From JAHDHW01 sp965277415 (GTDB taxonomy: Bacteria > Bacteroidota > Bacteroidia > Chitinophagales > Saprospiraceae): a DNA stretch of 64,000 nucleotides. The stretch lies in contig CBDICS010000087.1 in NCBI GenBank assembly GCA_965277415.1, positions 186,001 through 250,000 on the forward strand, written 5' to 3'. The notes beneath the pieces are model-generated. The model had not been told where the DNA came from, did no database searches, and worked only from the letters and a program-made list of their open reading frames with translations. Position 1 is the stretch's first letter. Each line of letters begins with the position of its first letter. Positions 47,014-56,318 of this stretch are shown here, piece after piece. The position numbers and the translations under genes were made by a program.

Positions 47014-47886
47014 ATGCTAATAGATATGGAGCCAATTCAAAAAGAAACAATTATTAATTTTATAAAAAAAGGCTTAGAAGAAGATGTCCGAGATGGAGAT
47101 CATACTTCATTAGCTTGTATTCCTCCTGATGCTCGTAACAAAGCTAGACTCCTCGTCAAAGATACGGGTGTTATTGCTGGAATTGATTTTGCAAAAGAAG
47201 TTTTTAAATACGTTGATGAGACTTCTACATTCGAAGTTTTACGAGAAGATGGCAGTTTTGTCAATTATGGAGAAGAAGCATTTCGAGTGGAATGTAATGC
47301 TCAAGCACTTCTTAAAGCTGAACGATTGGTTTTAAATACCATGCAAAGAATGAGTGGTATTGCTTCTTTAAGTAATCGCTTTGCTTTTGAAGTGGAAGAC
47401 TTCCCTGTCAAAATACTCGATACCAGAAAAACGACTCCACTATTGCGCTTTCTAGAAAAGTGGGCTGTCCGTATTGGTGGTTGTACAAATTATAGGGATG
47501 GGCTCTATGATTGGATAATGATAAAAGATAATCATATTGATGCCTGTGGAGGAATCACCCCAGCTATAGAACGAGTCAATCAATACCTTCAAGACAATAA
47601 GCTCGATCTTGGAATCACTGTAGAAGTAAGAAATCTGGAAGAATTATATGAAGTTTTACAAGTAGGGAAAATCACTCGAATTATGTTAGATAATTTTGAG
47701 CTTCCTTTGCTTAGAGAAGCCATACTTATTATTGATGGAAAATTTCAAACTGAAGCTTCTGGTGGTATCACCATTCACAAAGTTAGGGAGATTGCAAAAA
47801 CTGGCGTTGATTATATTTCTGTTGGTGCGCTCACGCATTCTTTTCAAAGTATGGATATGAGTCTAAAAGTAATTGATGAGGAGTAG
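47014..47886 (+). CDS. nadC: Nicotinate-nucleotide pyrophosphorylase (quinolinate phosphoribosyltransferase)
   Basis: 290 residues. De novo NAD synthesis: quinolinate plus PRPP to nicotinate mononucleotide. Motifs: EEDVRDGDHTSLACIP, ERLVLNTMQRMSGIAS, ILDTRKTTPLLRFLEKWAVRIGG, WIMIKDNHI, EVRNLEELYEVL, IMLDNF, SGGI, DYISVGALTHSF. The start used is ATG 47014 (MLIDMEPIQ); Met5 is an alternative. nadE lies 5 kb away under its own promoter. Confidence 0.95.
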   Translation: MLIDMEPIQKETIINFIKKGLEEDVRDGDHTSLACIPPDARNKARLLVKDTGVIAGIDFAKEVFKYVDETSTFEVLREDGSFVNYGEEAFRVECNAQALLKAERLVLNTMQRMSGIASLSNRFAFEVEDFPVKILDTRKTTPLLRFLEKWAVRIGGCTNYRDGLYDWIMIKDNHIDACGGITPAIERVNQYLQDNKLDLGITVEVRNLEELYEVLQVGKITRIMLDNFELPLLREAILIIDGKFQTEASGGITIHKVREIAKTGVDYISVGALTHSFQSMDMSLKVIDEE

Positions 47887-47934
47887 ATAATATTCTAAAA
47901 TAACAGATTACTTTTTCTATAGAATTAAAAAACA

Positions 47935-47970
47935 AAAAAGACGACATCTGATGTCGTCTTTTTGTTTTTT
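47935..47970 (+). terminator. Terminator after nadC
   Basis: AAAAAGACGACATC and GATGTCGTCTTTTT form a stem around one base, followed by GTTTTTT. It is about 50 bases after the stop. Confidence 0.9.
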
Positions 47971-48051
47971 AATAGAGCATTTCTGCTCTATTTGATTGTG
48001 TGTCTAATGGTTATGCTGCTGATATATTATATCAGTTCTTATTCTTTTTTT

Positions 48052-48210
48052 TTAAACTGGGTAACTATTAACGGTCATTACGACCAATACTAATAATGAA
48101 AAAATGATTAACCAAAAGCGCACATCTCGATAAAACGTTGAGTTTTCTTCCGATACCATGTTTAATAGATTAAAACCAAGTAATAGATACAAAATTGCGC
48201 AAATAATCAT
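48052..48210 (-). CDS. Small hypothetical membrane protein (52 residues)
   Basis: An open frame ATG 48210 to stop 48052 encodes MIICAILYLLLGFNLLNMVS, a polar centre EENSTFYRDVRFW, and LIIFSLLVLVVMTVNSYPV: two membrane helices with a short loop, charge distribution and codon pattern like a real gene. It is the only coding candidate in the 585-base gap between nadC and pyrD, and is too short for many gene callers. The rest of the gap holds the nadC terminator. Function unknown. Confidence 0.65.
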   Translation of the reverse strand: MIICAILYLLLGFNLLNMVSEENSTFYRDVRFWLIIFSLLVLVVMTVNSYPV

Positions 48211-48471
48211 AATGAATCATTTTAAGTTTATACGTTAAATCGCATTAGCATATGGCTCCGTAAAACGAACTAAGAGGGATGCTAAATCAAACTTGAAAAT
48301 GAAGATTATCCTGGGAGATGAATAATGAGGGGGGAAATTATCATGTATTATTCATTCTATAATAGTCAAAAAGGATGCCATTACATTTTCAAGTAATGTG
48401 TATATAAGCATTTAATGCAGACCTCAAGTCGAACTATAAACACTAAGATGTTCTCTAAAATAAGGCAGTTT

Positions 48472-49512
48472 CTAAGTTGGAAGGTTGATCAGTGCTTTAT
48501 TGATTTGTTTTACAAGTGTTGGTCCTTCATAAATCAAACCGGTATAAATTTGAACCAAAGAAGCGCCAGCTTTTATTTTCTCTATTGCATCTTGAGGGGA
48601 TGAAATTCCACCAACGCCAATAATGGTTAAGGTTCCGTTTGATTTCTTATTAAGATAACGAATAACTTCTGTAGAGCGCTGTCTAACCGGTTGGCCGCTT
48701 AAGCCACCATTACCGATTGATTCAATTGTTGTCGAATTGGTATTGAGTTCAGCCCTTGAAATTGTCGTATTGGAAGCGATGACCCCATCGAGTTTAGTAT
48801 CTTGAATAATTTCGATGATATCATCTAATTGAGTATCTGTAAGATCTGGTGCGATCTTAAGAAGAATAGGTTTAGGTTTAGGTTTCTGATTATTTAAATC
48901 TTGTAAAGTCGTAAGTAACTTCGTCAAAGGTTCTTTCTCTTGTAGTGCTCTTAGATTTGGGGTATTCGGAGAGCTTACATTTACAACAAAGTAATCAACC
49001 AAAGGAAAAAGTTTTTCAAAACAAAGCACGTAATCATCTGTTGCATTTTCATTGGGTGTTATTTTATTCTTCCCAATATTGCCTCCAATAATTACATGCT
49101 TAGGTCGCTTCTTTTTAAGTCGTTCTACCAAAGCATCCATTCCTTCATTATTAAAACCCATTCGATTGATCAAAGCTTGATCTTTAGGCAAACGAAAAAG
49201 GCGCGGTTGTGGATTTCCTGCTTGACCTTTTGGCGTAACCGTTCCTACTTCAATAAAGCCGAAGCCTAGACTAGACATCGCATTAAAGTATTTACCTTCT
49301 TTATCAAAACCTGCAGCAAGACCAACTGGGTTTTCGAAAGTCAAACCAAATAGCTTTTTCTTGAGTCGATCGTCCTTGACTTTAAAAAAGTTTTTAAATA
49401 TAGAACTGACTATAGGAATTGCTAAAGTAATTTTCAGCAAAAATATTGTCAAATAGTGGGCTTTCTCTGGAGGTAATAAAAAGAGTAGTGGCTTAAGTAA
49501 AAGTTTGTACAC
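48472..49512 (-). CDS. pyrD: Dihydroorotate dehydrogenase (quinone), class 2
   Basis: Fourth step of pyrimidine synthesis, membrane-associated, electrons to quinone. I choose GTG at 49512 so that the protein starts VYKLLLKPLLFLLPPEKAHY, the class 2 membrane-binding helix (346 residues). The longer frame from a TTG at 49539 overlaps the -7 promoter box. Motifs: NPVGLAAGFDKEG, GFIEVGTVTPKGQAGNPQPRLFRL, INRMGFNNEG, YFVVNVSSPNTPNLR (Ser as catalytic base), KIAPDLTDTQLDD, ASNTT, GGLSGQPVR, IIGVGGISS and ASLVQIYTGLIYEGP. Confidence 0.95.
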   Translation of the reverse strand: MYKLLLKPLLFLLPPEKAHYLTIFLLKITLAIPIVSSIFKNFFKVKDDRLKKKLFGLTFENPVGLAAGFDKEGKYFNAMSSLGFGFIEVGTVTPKGQAGNPQPRLFRLPKDQALINRMGFNNEGMDALVERLKKKRPKHVIIGGNIGKNKITPNENATDDYVLCFEKLFPLVDYFVVNVSSPNTPNLRALQEKEPLTKLLTTLQDLNNQKPKPKPILLKIAPDLTDTQLDDIIEIIQDTKLDGVIASNTTISRAELNTNSTTIESIGNGGLSGQPVRQRSTEVIRYLNKKSNGTLTIIGVGGISSPQDAIEKIKAGASLVQIYTGLIYEGPTLVKQINKALINLPT

Positions 49513-49536
49513 TGGTGCAATTAGTTTTGTTGGGCA

Positions 49537-49544
49537 CAAAAGTA
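49537..49544 (-). promoter_or_regulatory. pyrD promoter -7 box
   Basis: Minus strand TACTTTTG, an exact TAnnTTTG match, 24 bases before the GTG at 49512. It overlaps the start of the longest reading frame and so supports the shorter gene. No clear -33 element. Confidence 0.6.
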
Positions 49545-49636
49545 ATAAGAGAAAATTTAAATTTCATACTTTGGAATGTAAACATCTAAGGGATTATAAA
49601 ATGAATGGTATTAGAGATTAGAATTGAAAATGTGAT

Positions 49637-49797
49637 GTGGTGATCGCTTCGCTTGTGATCGACCTTCGGTCTTGTGAGGTAATGATCAGCTCTAAAGGGC
49701 TTTGTGAGGTCTTCCTTCCCGCATTCTTATAAAAATTTGATATGTTATCTCCGCTATACTTAAGCTTCAGCGAAGCTTTCGATTGTCATGGAGGCAA
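49637..49797 (+). repeat. Modular GTGATC repeat, locus D
   Basis: Units TGATCGCTTCGCTTGTGA, TCGACCTTCGGTCTTGTGA and TGATCAGCTCTAAAGGGCTTTGTGA with a 3' arm (49714-49797) ending TTTCGATTGTCATGG, homologous over about 90 bases to the 3' arm of locus G. Lies between pyrD's upstream side and the Crp-like gene's 3' end. Confidence 0.8.
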
Positions 49798-49824
49798 AAA
49801 ATAAGAAACGATATTGCTTTGAGT

Positions 49825-50517
49825 TTATACCTCAACCTCAGCGCTCAATTTATCCATATCTCTAATCAATAACCGCCGTCGATTGAAAGTCAAGATATTT
49901 TTAGTTCTTAAATCGTTGAGCACTGTAGTTACTGTTTGTCTTGAAGTCGCGGTAAGGTTTGCAATTTCTTGATGAGTAAAAAACTTACGAACTAGCATTT
50001 CATAACCAACCCGTTGTCCTTTTTTATCAGCGAGGTCTTTCAAAAATTCAATAATCCGGGTTCTCGAATCTTTGAAGACTAAAGACTCCAATCGCTGTTC
50101 CATTTCAAGTATTCTAGAGCCTAATATTTTCATCATAAAAAGGCTTAGGCTAGAGTGGTCTCTCATCATCCCTTTCATGTCCTTAACACTCATTACACAA
50201 GTCGTCGAATCTTCCATTGCTATAGCGAAATCTCTCCTTTTCTCCTCTCCTACTAAAGACAGCTCCCCAAAGACTTCTCCAGGATTCAGAATAGTTTTTG
50301 TAATCTCTTTACCTGATTCTCCATAACTTCCTATTTTGATTCTTCCATCAGAAATAAAAAATATCTTATCAGCATATTCTTCAGGAAGGTAAACATATTC
50401 TCCTTTCTTATAAGATTTATGAGTCATCGTATCCATCATGCCATGCTCAATTTTTTGGGGGCAGAAAATACCTTTCACATCAATATTCTCGAGGTACCAT
50501 AAGGACGAATTATCCAT
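49825..50517 (-). CDS. Crp/Fnr-family transcriptional regulator
   Basis: 230 residues: cyclic-nucleotide-binding fold (KKGEYVYLPEEYADKIFFISDGRIKIG, PGEVFGELSLVGEEKRRDFAIA) at 30-130, dimerisation helix, and a winged helix-turn-helix FTHQEIANLTATSRQTVTTVLNDLR near 185-210. The FGEL-(x)n-RR pattern is close to, but not clearly, the cAMP pocket (RxA/S), so the ligand is uncertain. No Cys set for an Fnr-type cluster (one Cys near residue 19 only). Stands alone. Confidence 0.92.
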   Translation of the reverse strand: MDNSSLWYLENIDVKGIFCPQKIEHGMMDTMTHKSYKKGEYVYLPEEYADKIFFISDGRIKIGSYGESGKEITKTILNPGEVFGELSLVGEEKRRDFAIAMEDSTTCVMSVKDMKGMMRDHSSLSLFMMKILGSRILEMEQRLESLVFKDSRTRIIEFLKDLADKKGQRVGYEMLVRKFFTHQEIANLTATSRQTVTTVLNDLRTKNILTFNRRRLLIRDMDKLSAEVEV

Positions 50518-50691
50518 AGATCGTAGTATTGGTTTTCGAATCTGGTTTTATAAAATTAAAATGCTATCTATATCACTCTAAACAGGAAATATAGTAATCT
50601 TGTTTAAAAACAAATTTTTAAGCAGAGAGAATTGTCCTAGACCTAACATTTTAAATCAGTAGAAGAACATGAAGTAACTCAAAATAATTAC

Positions 50692-52512
50692 CTAATCAAG
50701 ATCTGGCCTAAGGTCAAACCTTTTACGAAGGTTTTCAACCAATGGGTTTTGCTCTTTCATCAAGTCAAATTTCTCCTTAGAATTCAGCAATTTCTTAGGT
50801 TTCACCTTAGCTTCTTCGGAAATTTTACTTTGATCAATGATCAATTTCATCGTTAGATCGTCCCTTTTCAAATGCTCTCTGACATAGGGCATTAGATTAT
50901 TCTCATGTTGAATTAATTCTTTAGCGATTGTACTACCCACTATCACCGTAATTTGGCTATCATCAATCTTAAATTCAGCCTTTCTCAGCGTAGTCTTTAA
51001 AGATGGAGAATGTACAACTTCACTAAACTGATTCCAAACTTCTTGAAGTTCCTCCATTTTCAATACTTCTTTAGGAGCTTTAGAAGTTTCTTCACTTTCT
51101 TCAAACTCTTCTTCAAGATCATCTAGCTTAAGTAAAACTGGTGTGTCATGCTCTGTAGAAATATTTGTTGAAGACAAACTTTCTTTTTTAGTGGGAGCAG
51201 GAGCAGTTTGCACTTTTGAAGAAGCTGCCTCAACATTTATATTAGTAGTCCTTACAGGCTCCGGCTTATCCTCAACAGACGTATTTATTTTACTTTCATT
51301 AGAAATAGGCGAAGCAGGAGCTTCATTGCTTAAATCAAGTGTTTTTTTTTCAAGGGTGCTTTGAGGGATTGCCGAAAGTCTAGGCTGTTTGGATAATTCA
51401 ACCGCTCTATGGATGAATGTCATCTTGATGCTTGCCATCTCAACATGTAGACGCTTATTACGAGCCATCTTATAATTGATGTCACAATCATTAGCAATAT
51501 TCAAAGCCGTCAACATAAAAGCACTTGGAGCAGCTAATGCCTGTTTCTTATACCGTTCTTTCAGGCTATCACTTACTTCTAGCAGTTGCAATGTCGCCTC
51601 ATCTTTACATACTAAAAGATTGCGTAGATGATCTGCAAGTCCATTAATAAATATATCTGCTTCAAATCCTTTTTTAAGAATGTCATCAAAGATTAAAAGC
51701 ACTTTAGAGACATCCTCCATTAACATTGCATCGACTATCTTAAAATAATAATCATAGTCGAGAACATTTAGATTTTCTATTACCTGATCATAGGCAATTC
51801 TTTTAGATCCTTCTTTATCGGAAAGAGCACTAGTGATTCGATCAAAAATAGACAAGGCATCTCGAAGCGCTCCATCAGCTTTTTGAGCAATAATATGCAA
51901 AGCATCTTTATCTGCTTCAATATTTTCCTTTTCACATATTTCTTGTAAGTGGGCAACAATATCAGCTACCTGAATTCTTCTAAAATCAAAAATCTGACAT
52001 CTAGAAAGGATGGTCGGTATTATTTTATGCTTTTCAGTAGTCGCCAGAATAAAAATAGCATATGGAGGTGGCTCTTCTAATGTCTTTAAAAAAGCATTAA
52101 ATGCTTGTTGGGAAAGCATATGAACCTCATCAATGATAAATATCTTATACTGTCCTTGCTGGGGTTGGAATCGAACCTGTTCAATTAAAGCCCGAATATG
52201 CTCTACACTATTGTTAGATGCTGCATCTAATTCTGTGATATTAAAAGAAGCATTCCCATTAAAAGATTTACAAGAGCGGCATTCATCACAAGCTTCATGA
52301 TCAGCAGTAACATTTTGGCAATTGAGTACTTTGGCAAGTATTCTCGCACAAGTGGTTTTTCCTACACCTCTCGGCCCACAAAAGAGAAATGCATGTGCCA
52401 GTTGATCATTATGTAATGCATTCTTTAAAGTCTGCGATACATGTTGCTGACCAACAACTTCATCAAACCTTGACGGACGATATTTTCTGGCGGATACTAT
52501 AAAATTACTCAT
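50692..52512 (-). CDS. dnaX: DNA polymerase III subunit gamma/tau
   Basis: 606 residues. Clamp-loader ATPase: YRPSRFDEVVGQQHVSQTL, Walker A GPRGVGKTTCARILAK (46-52), zinc-binding Cys set CQNVTADHEACDECRSC, DEVHMLSQQAFNAFLKTLEEPP and the SRCQIFDFRRI region (arginine finger). The C-terminal region after ~380 is low-complexity then a tau-like domain (KMEELQEVWNQFSEVV...). No internal frameshift site was examined in detail; a shorter gamma is not evident. Confidence 0.95.
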   Translation of the reverse strand: MSNFIVSARKYRPSRFDEVVGQQHVSQTLKNALHNDQLAHAFLFCGPRGVGKTTCARILAKVLNCQNVTADHEACDECRSCKSFNGNASFNITELDAASNNSVEHIRALIEQVRFQPQQGQYKIFIIDEVHMLSQQAFNAFLKTLEEPPPYAIFILATTEKHKIIPTILSRCQIFDFRRIQVADIVAHLQEICEKENIEADKDALHIIAQKADGALRDALSIFDRITSALSDKEGSKRIAYDQVIENLNVLDYDYYFKIVDAMLMEDVSKVLLIFDDILKKGFEADIFINGLADHLRNLLVCKDEATLQLLEVSDSLKERYKKQALAAPSAFMLTALNIANDCDINYKMARNKRLHVEMASIKMTFIHRAVELSKQPRLSAIPQSTLEKKTLDLSNEAPASPISNESKINTSVEDKPEPVRTTNINVEAASSKVQTAPAPTKKESLSSTNISTEHDTPVLLKLDDLEEEFEESEETSKAPKEVLKMEELQEVWNQFSEVVHSPSLKTTLRKAEFKIDDSQITVIVGSTIAKELIQHENNLMPYVREHLKRDDLTMKLIIDQSKISEEAKVKPKKLLNSKEKFDLMKEQNPLVENLRKRFDLRPDLD

Positions 52513-52537
52513 CTAAAATACGCTTATTTATCTCTTC

Positions 52538-52566
52538 CAAAGGTACAAAATTTAAATGGGTGTCAA
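52538..52566 (-). promoter_or_regulatory. dnaX promoter
   Basis: Minus strand TTG at 52566-52564, 18-base spacer, TACCTTTG at 52545-52538; 25 bases from the dnaX ATG. Exact -7 match. Confidence 0.7.
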
Positions 52567-52637
52567 GGTACACAGGCAAGGTTTTTTAGTGAAGGTCGGT
52601 CCTTTGGTATTAGCCTAAGTATTTCAAAAGTGTTCCT

Positions 52638-52793
52638 ATTGTGATCGTTCTTATGGAACTTGTGATTTTGTGATCGCTTCGCTTGTGATCGACCTTTGGT
52701 CTTGTAATCGCTTCGCTTGTGAGGCGCTACTTTTAGTTTTAGTTGTTTATTTTTACGCTAATCAAACTATTAGATATTCTTGCGATTACCATG
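52638..52793 (+). repeat. Modular GTGATC repeat, locus E (3' end carries the nadE -33 element)
   Basis: Units TGATCGTTCTTATGGAACTTGTGA, TGATCGCTTCGCTTGTGA, TCGACCTTTGGTCTTGTAA and TCGCTTCGCTTGTGA, then a 3' arm ending ATTCTTGCGATTACCATG, which is the inverse of locus B's left end CATGGCAATTGCAAGAA (15 of 17 positions). The TTG inside the 3' arm is positioned exactly as the -33 element of nadE. Confidence 0.8.
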
Positions 52794-52809
52794 ACTTAAT
52801 GTATTTTTG
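52780..52809 (+). promoter_or_regulatory. nadE promoter
   Basis: TTG at 52780-52782, 19-base spacer, TATTTTTG at 52802-52809, full consensus. The nadE ATG at 52814 begins only 4 bases after the -7 box, so the transcript would be nearly or fully leaderless. Confidence 0.7.
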
Positions 52810-52813
52810 TATT

Positions 52814-54451
52814 ATGAAAATAGCAATAGCCCAGTTAAATTTTCTCATTGGCGATTTTGAAGGTAATGTGAAAAAAATGCTTCAATCTGTAGAGGAGGCT
52901 AAAAATCAAGCAGCAGACATCGTTTGTTTTAGTGAATTGGCAACATGCGGATATCCTCCGAGAGATTTTTTAGAGTTTGATGATTTTATAAAAACAGCAG
53001 AAAAAGCGATTGATAGATTGGCTCAGGCTGCACAAGGTATAGCTATTGTGGTGGGTTCTCCCTGTAAGAATCCAGTCGTAGAAGGCAAAGACCTCTTTAA
53101 TGCTGCTTATTTTCTTGTGGATGGAAAAATTTCACATATCCAGCATAAGGCCTTATTACCAACTTATGATGTATTTGATGAATATAGATATTTTGAACCG
53201 GGGAAGGATTTTAATATTGTTGTTTACAAAGGTAAGCGAATCGCATTGACTATTTGTGAGGACATTTGGAATATTGGAAACGAGAATCCACTATACACTG
53301 TCTGTCCAATGGATGAAATGATGCCTCAAAACCCTGATTTTATTTTAAATCTTTCAGCTTCTCCATTTAGTTACAAACAAGCAGAAAGCAGAATTCATGT
53401 AGTTAAATCAAATATTGAGCGATATAAAATCCCTATGTTTTATGTCAATCATTCAGGTGCTCAAACGGAATTGATCTTTGATGGTGGTTCATTGGTGGTC
53501 TCTCCTAATGGGAATATCTATGATGAACTTCCTTACTTCCAAGAATGTCTTAGCGTTTATGATCTGGATGAAGTGATCAAAGGTGAAGTCAATAAAGAGC
53601 AAACAAAAAATAAAATGGCCCTGATTCACGATGCCATTGTATTAGGTATAAAAGATTATTTTGGAAAACTAGGCTTTAAAAAAGCAATTCTAGGTTTATC
53701 GGGAGGTATAGATTCAGCAGTGACCGCAGTATTGGCAGCACGCGCACTTGGCAGTGAAAACCTTAGGGTTGTACTAATGCCTTCTCCCTTTTCATCTGAT
53801 CATTCTGTCAATGATGCTAAAGCATTAGCTGAAAACCTTGGCGTTCAATATGATATTGTTGCCATCAAAGACGTTTATGATTCTTATTTAAACCTCTTAA
53901 AACCTCAGTTCGAAGGCTTAGATTTTAATATTACAGAAGAGAACATACAAGCAAGGATAAGAGGAATGATCCTTATGGCGATGTCTAATAAATTTGGACA
54001 TATCGTTTTAAATACCTCTAATAAAAGTGAGGCGGCTGTTGGTTATGGAACCTTATATGGTGATATGTGTGGAGGGCTTTCGGTCATTGGTGATGTATAT
54101 AAAACAGAAGTTTTTGAATTGGCAAGGTTTATCAATAAAGATGGGGAAGTCATCCCAGAAAATACAATAACAAAGCCACCATCAGCAGAATTAAGACCAA
54201 ATCAAAAAGATTCAGATAGCTTACCTGAATATGATATTCTTGACGAAATTTTATTTCAATATATTGAAAAACAGCAAGGTCCATCAGAAATCATTGCAAT
54301 GGGTTTTGATGAAGCTTTGGTTCGCAGGGCTTTGCGTCTCGTCAATATCAATGAGTTTAAGCGATATCAAACAGCCCCTGTAATTCGGGTTTCGCCTAAG
54401 GCATTTGGTATGGGACGAAGGATGCCTATAGTCGGTAGATACTTATCCTAG
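52814..54451 (+). CDS. nadE: NAD+ synthase, glutamine-hydrolysing
   Basis: 545 residues from ATG 52814 (MKIAIAQLNFLIGDFEGN, the usual family start); the longer frame to 52670 runs back through the repeat. Nitrilase-type glutaminase domain at 1-270 (Glu, Lys and Cys triad visible in FSELATCGYP, HKALLPTYDVFDE and LTICEDIW). Synthetase domain: P-loop LSGGIDSAVTAVLAARALG near 290, TSNKSEAAVGYGTLYGDMCGG, PPSAELRPNQKDSDSLPEYD. Last step of NAD synthesis using ATP and glutamine. Confidence 0.96.
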   Translation: MKIAIAQLNFLIGDFEGNVKKMLQSVEEAKNQAADIVCFSELATCGYPPRDFLEFDDFIKTAEKAIDRLAQAAQGIAIVVGSPCKNPVVEGKDLFNAAYFLVDGKISHIQHKALLPTYDVFDEYRYFEPGKDFNIVVYKGKRIALTICEDIWNIGNENPLYTVCPMDEMMPQNPDFILNLSASPFSYKQAESRIHVVKSNIERYKIPMFYVNHSGAQTELIFDGGSLVVSPNGNIYDELPYFQECLSVYDLDEVIKGEVNKEQTKNKMALIHDAIVLGIKDYFGKLGFKKAILGLSGGIDSAVTAVLAARALGSENLRVVLMPSPFSSDHSVNDAKALAENLGVQYDIVAIKDVYDSYLNLLKPQFEGLDFNITEENIQARIRGMILMAMSNKFGHIVLNTSNKSEAAVGYGTLYGDMCGGLSVIGDVYKTEVFELARFINKDGEVIPENTITKPPSAELRPNQKDSDSLPEYDILDEILFQYIEKQQGPSEIIAMGFDEALVRRALRLVNINEFKRYQTAPVIRVSPKAFGMGRRMPIVGRYLS

Positions 54452-54551
54452 TTTTGACGTTTGGTATGCAATAGTTTTGTTGGAGAAATATATGTTAACA
54501 AGTAACTTTAGTACATATTAAATATATTTTTCACCAACAAAACGCTTATTT

Positions 54552-56258
54552 ATGAAAACTAAATTTACATTATTAATCTTTTTTTGCTTTTCTCTTCAAT
54601 TTGTATCTAGTCAAGGTCTTATAAATTCTTCTTTTTCTATTATAGAAACGATTAATTGTCCCTTTGATAATACAATTCAAATAGATGTCCCGCAGTATTG
54701 GAAAATCTATCAGACACAAAATGGACAATGGGATGGCCCTATTGACAGTACCAAATGTATTAGTACAGTAGAAAATAGTTTTTATTTAGATATTCCATTA
54801 AATCAAATCGATCCCAATCAACCTCTATTCATAAAAAGTGATGTAGAAGATCCCGAAATAAGACGACTCCTTTCAAATAAAATATTCAGAGCTACGTTCG
54901 ATATTCGCGTGACTGAAGGAGTCTCTGTTAACTTAGAAGAGGATTGTGAAAATAATCTTTGTTCTGGTTTATTTGTGGGAATTGAGATCCCTGATAGCTC
55001 AAATCAGGAAACAGTGCTGAGAGAATTTAAAGGAACAACAAACCTTTCTTTTTCAGGTGAAAATTATTACGGTCTTACTTTATGCTACCCTACTGAAAAA
55101 TTTGATACTTCATATTTACAAGAATTTATACTTAAGCTTACTTTTGAAGATTCTATTTATACTGATGAAACGATTAGTCTTAATTTTGCAGAAAATTATG
55201 AAAGTGAGGAAACTTGGGGGGATTATAGAATTTATGATATTCAAGCGCCTGATTGGACATTCCAAGATACTAGTTATGAACTTAGCCTTTATGACTTAGC
55301 AAATAGTATTCATAACTTCCTTTTGATGTACGCTGATACTACTTATCCTTCACCTGCCTACCCAAGTTTTATCGATGCGCGTCCTTTTAATAATCTACCG
55401 GATCAACAAACAATCAATCTCAAAATTGAACAACAACAGACTTTGGTCTTTCAACCATATGCGTTCATTAGAGGTGGATTAGTAGAAGGGAGTGATTCTA
55501 TCCGGCATGAGTTTAATTTAATCAATCAGGGCGGGAATATGTGTTTTCAAGAATTTCTTGAAGTGGTGTTTTCAGGTAATAATACTTTCTTTTATCAATC
55601 TGGAGATATTACATTTCATGGTAGTGCCTCCTGTATGTTATTTAGGCGAGGAGGGGAACTCAAAGTCGATCAAAATGCCTATTTACAATATGGAGATGGC
55701 GGTGAAGGAATCCTAGGACTTGGTGAAAGGGCCCAAATTAATTTAGATATTGGAAGCACTTTACATATTGATAATAAAGTAGTATTACTTGATATAGTGA
55801 ATAACTTTGATCAAGAAATCAAAGTAGACCTTCAACCCGGAAGTGCTTTGATATTTGGAGAAAATGCGAGTATCATTCAAGCTTCGGGAAGTCAAGGCAA
55901 TCAAATCATCAATGTATATATGAATGGAGGTTTATTAGATGATCATAATTTGTCTGAAATAGAACGATCCATGATCAATAAAATTTATCCAGATTCCACT
56001 CCTCCTTCTAATAAGGCACTATTAATTTATCCTAATCCTGTAGAAAATATTCTGACTGCCCGTTTTAATAGCCCTTTAGATCAAGATGTTAATGTGGATA
56101 TTATCAATTCAAGTGGTCAATTGATTTATAGTAAAAAACAATCTCTTTTAGAGGGAATAAATGATCTCGTCATAAACATCAATACAACAGAACGAGGGTT
56201 ATTTATTTTAAGAATAAAGGCAAAAAATGAAATTATATCAACGAAATTTGTGAGATAA
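54552..56258 (+). CDS. Secreted protein with T9SS sorting domain, function unknown
   Basis: 568 residues. Signal peptide MKTKFTLLIFFCFSLQFVSSQG, then a long beta-rich passenger with no recognised enzyme motif; residues ~340-460 contain a repetitive, possibly beta-helical series (GGNMCFQEFLEVVFSGNN, GGELKVDQNAYLQYGDGGEG, LDIGSTLHIDNKVVLL). The end is a sorting domain: LLIYPNPVENILTARF, IINSSGQLIYSKKQS, GLFILRIKAKNEIISTKFVR. Likely on the cell surface. Confidence 0.85.
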   Translation: MKTKFTLLIFFCFSLQFVSSQGLINSSFSIIETINCPFDNTIQIDVPQYWKIYQTQNGQWDGPIDSTKCISTVENSFYLDIPLNQIDPNQPLFIKSDVEDPEIRRLLSNKIFRATFDIRVTEGVSVNLEEDCENNLCSGLFVGIEIPDSSNQETVLREFKGTTNLSFSGENYYGLTLCYPTEKFDTSYLQEFILKLTFEDSIYTDETISLNFAENYESEETWGDYRIYDIQAPDWTFQDTSYELSLYDLANSIHNFLLMYADTTYPSPAYPSFIDARPFNNLPDQQTINLKIEQQQTLVFQPYAFIRGGLVEGSDSIRHEFNLINQGGNMCFQEFLEVVFSGNNTFFYQSGDITFHGSASCMLFRRGGELKVDQNAYLQYGDGGEGILGLGERAQINLDIGSTLHIDNKVVLLDIVNNFDQEIKVDLQPGSALIFGENASIIQASGSQGNQIINVYMNGGLLDDHNLSEIERSMINKIYPDSTPPSNKALLIYPNPVENILTARFNSPLDQDVNVDIINSSGQLIYSKKQSLLEGINDLVININTTERGLFILRIKAKNEIISTKFVR

Positions 56259-56264
56259 CAACAA

Positions 56265-56299
56265 AAACGCCTTTCTCAGAATGTCCGAGAAAGGCGTTT
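56265..56299. terminator. Bidirectional terminator between two sorting-domain genes
   Basis: AAACGCCTTTCTC and GAGAAAGGCGTTT pair around AGAATGTCC. It lies between convergent genes, 7 bases after the 54552 gene's stop. Confidence 0.85.
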
Positions 56300-56318
56300 A
56301 AATATTTTTTTAAGGTAT

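Noticed and set aside
52670..52813. Longer nadE start
   Set aside because: The 48 extra residues are translated repeat locus E, and the family starts at MKIAIAQLN.
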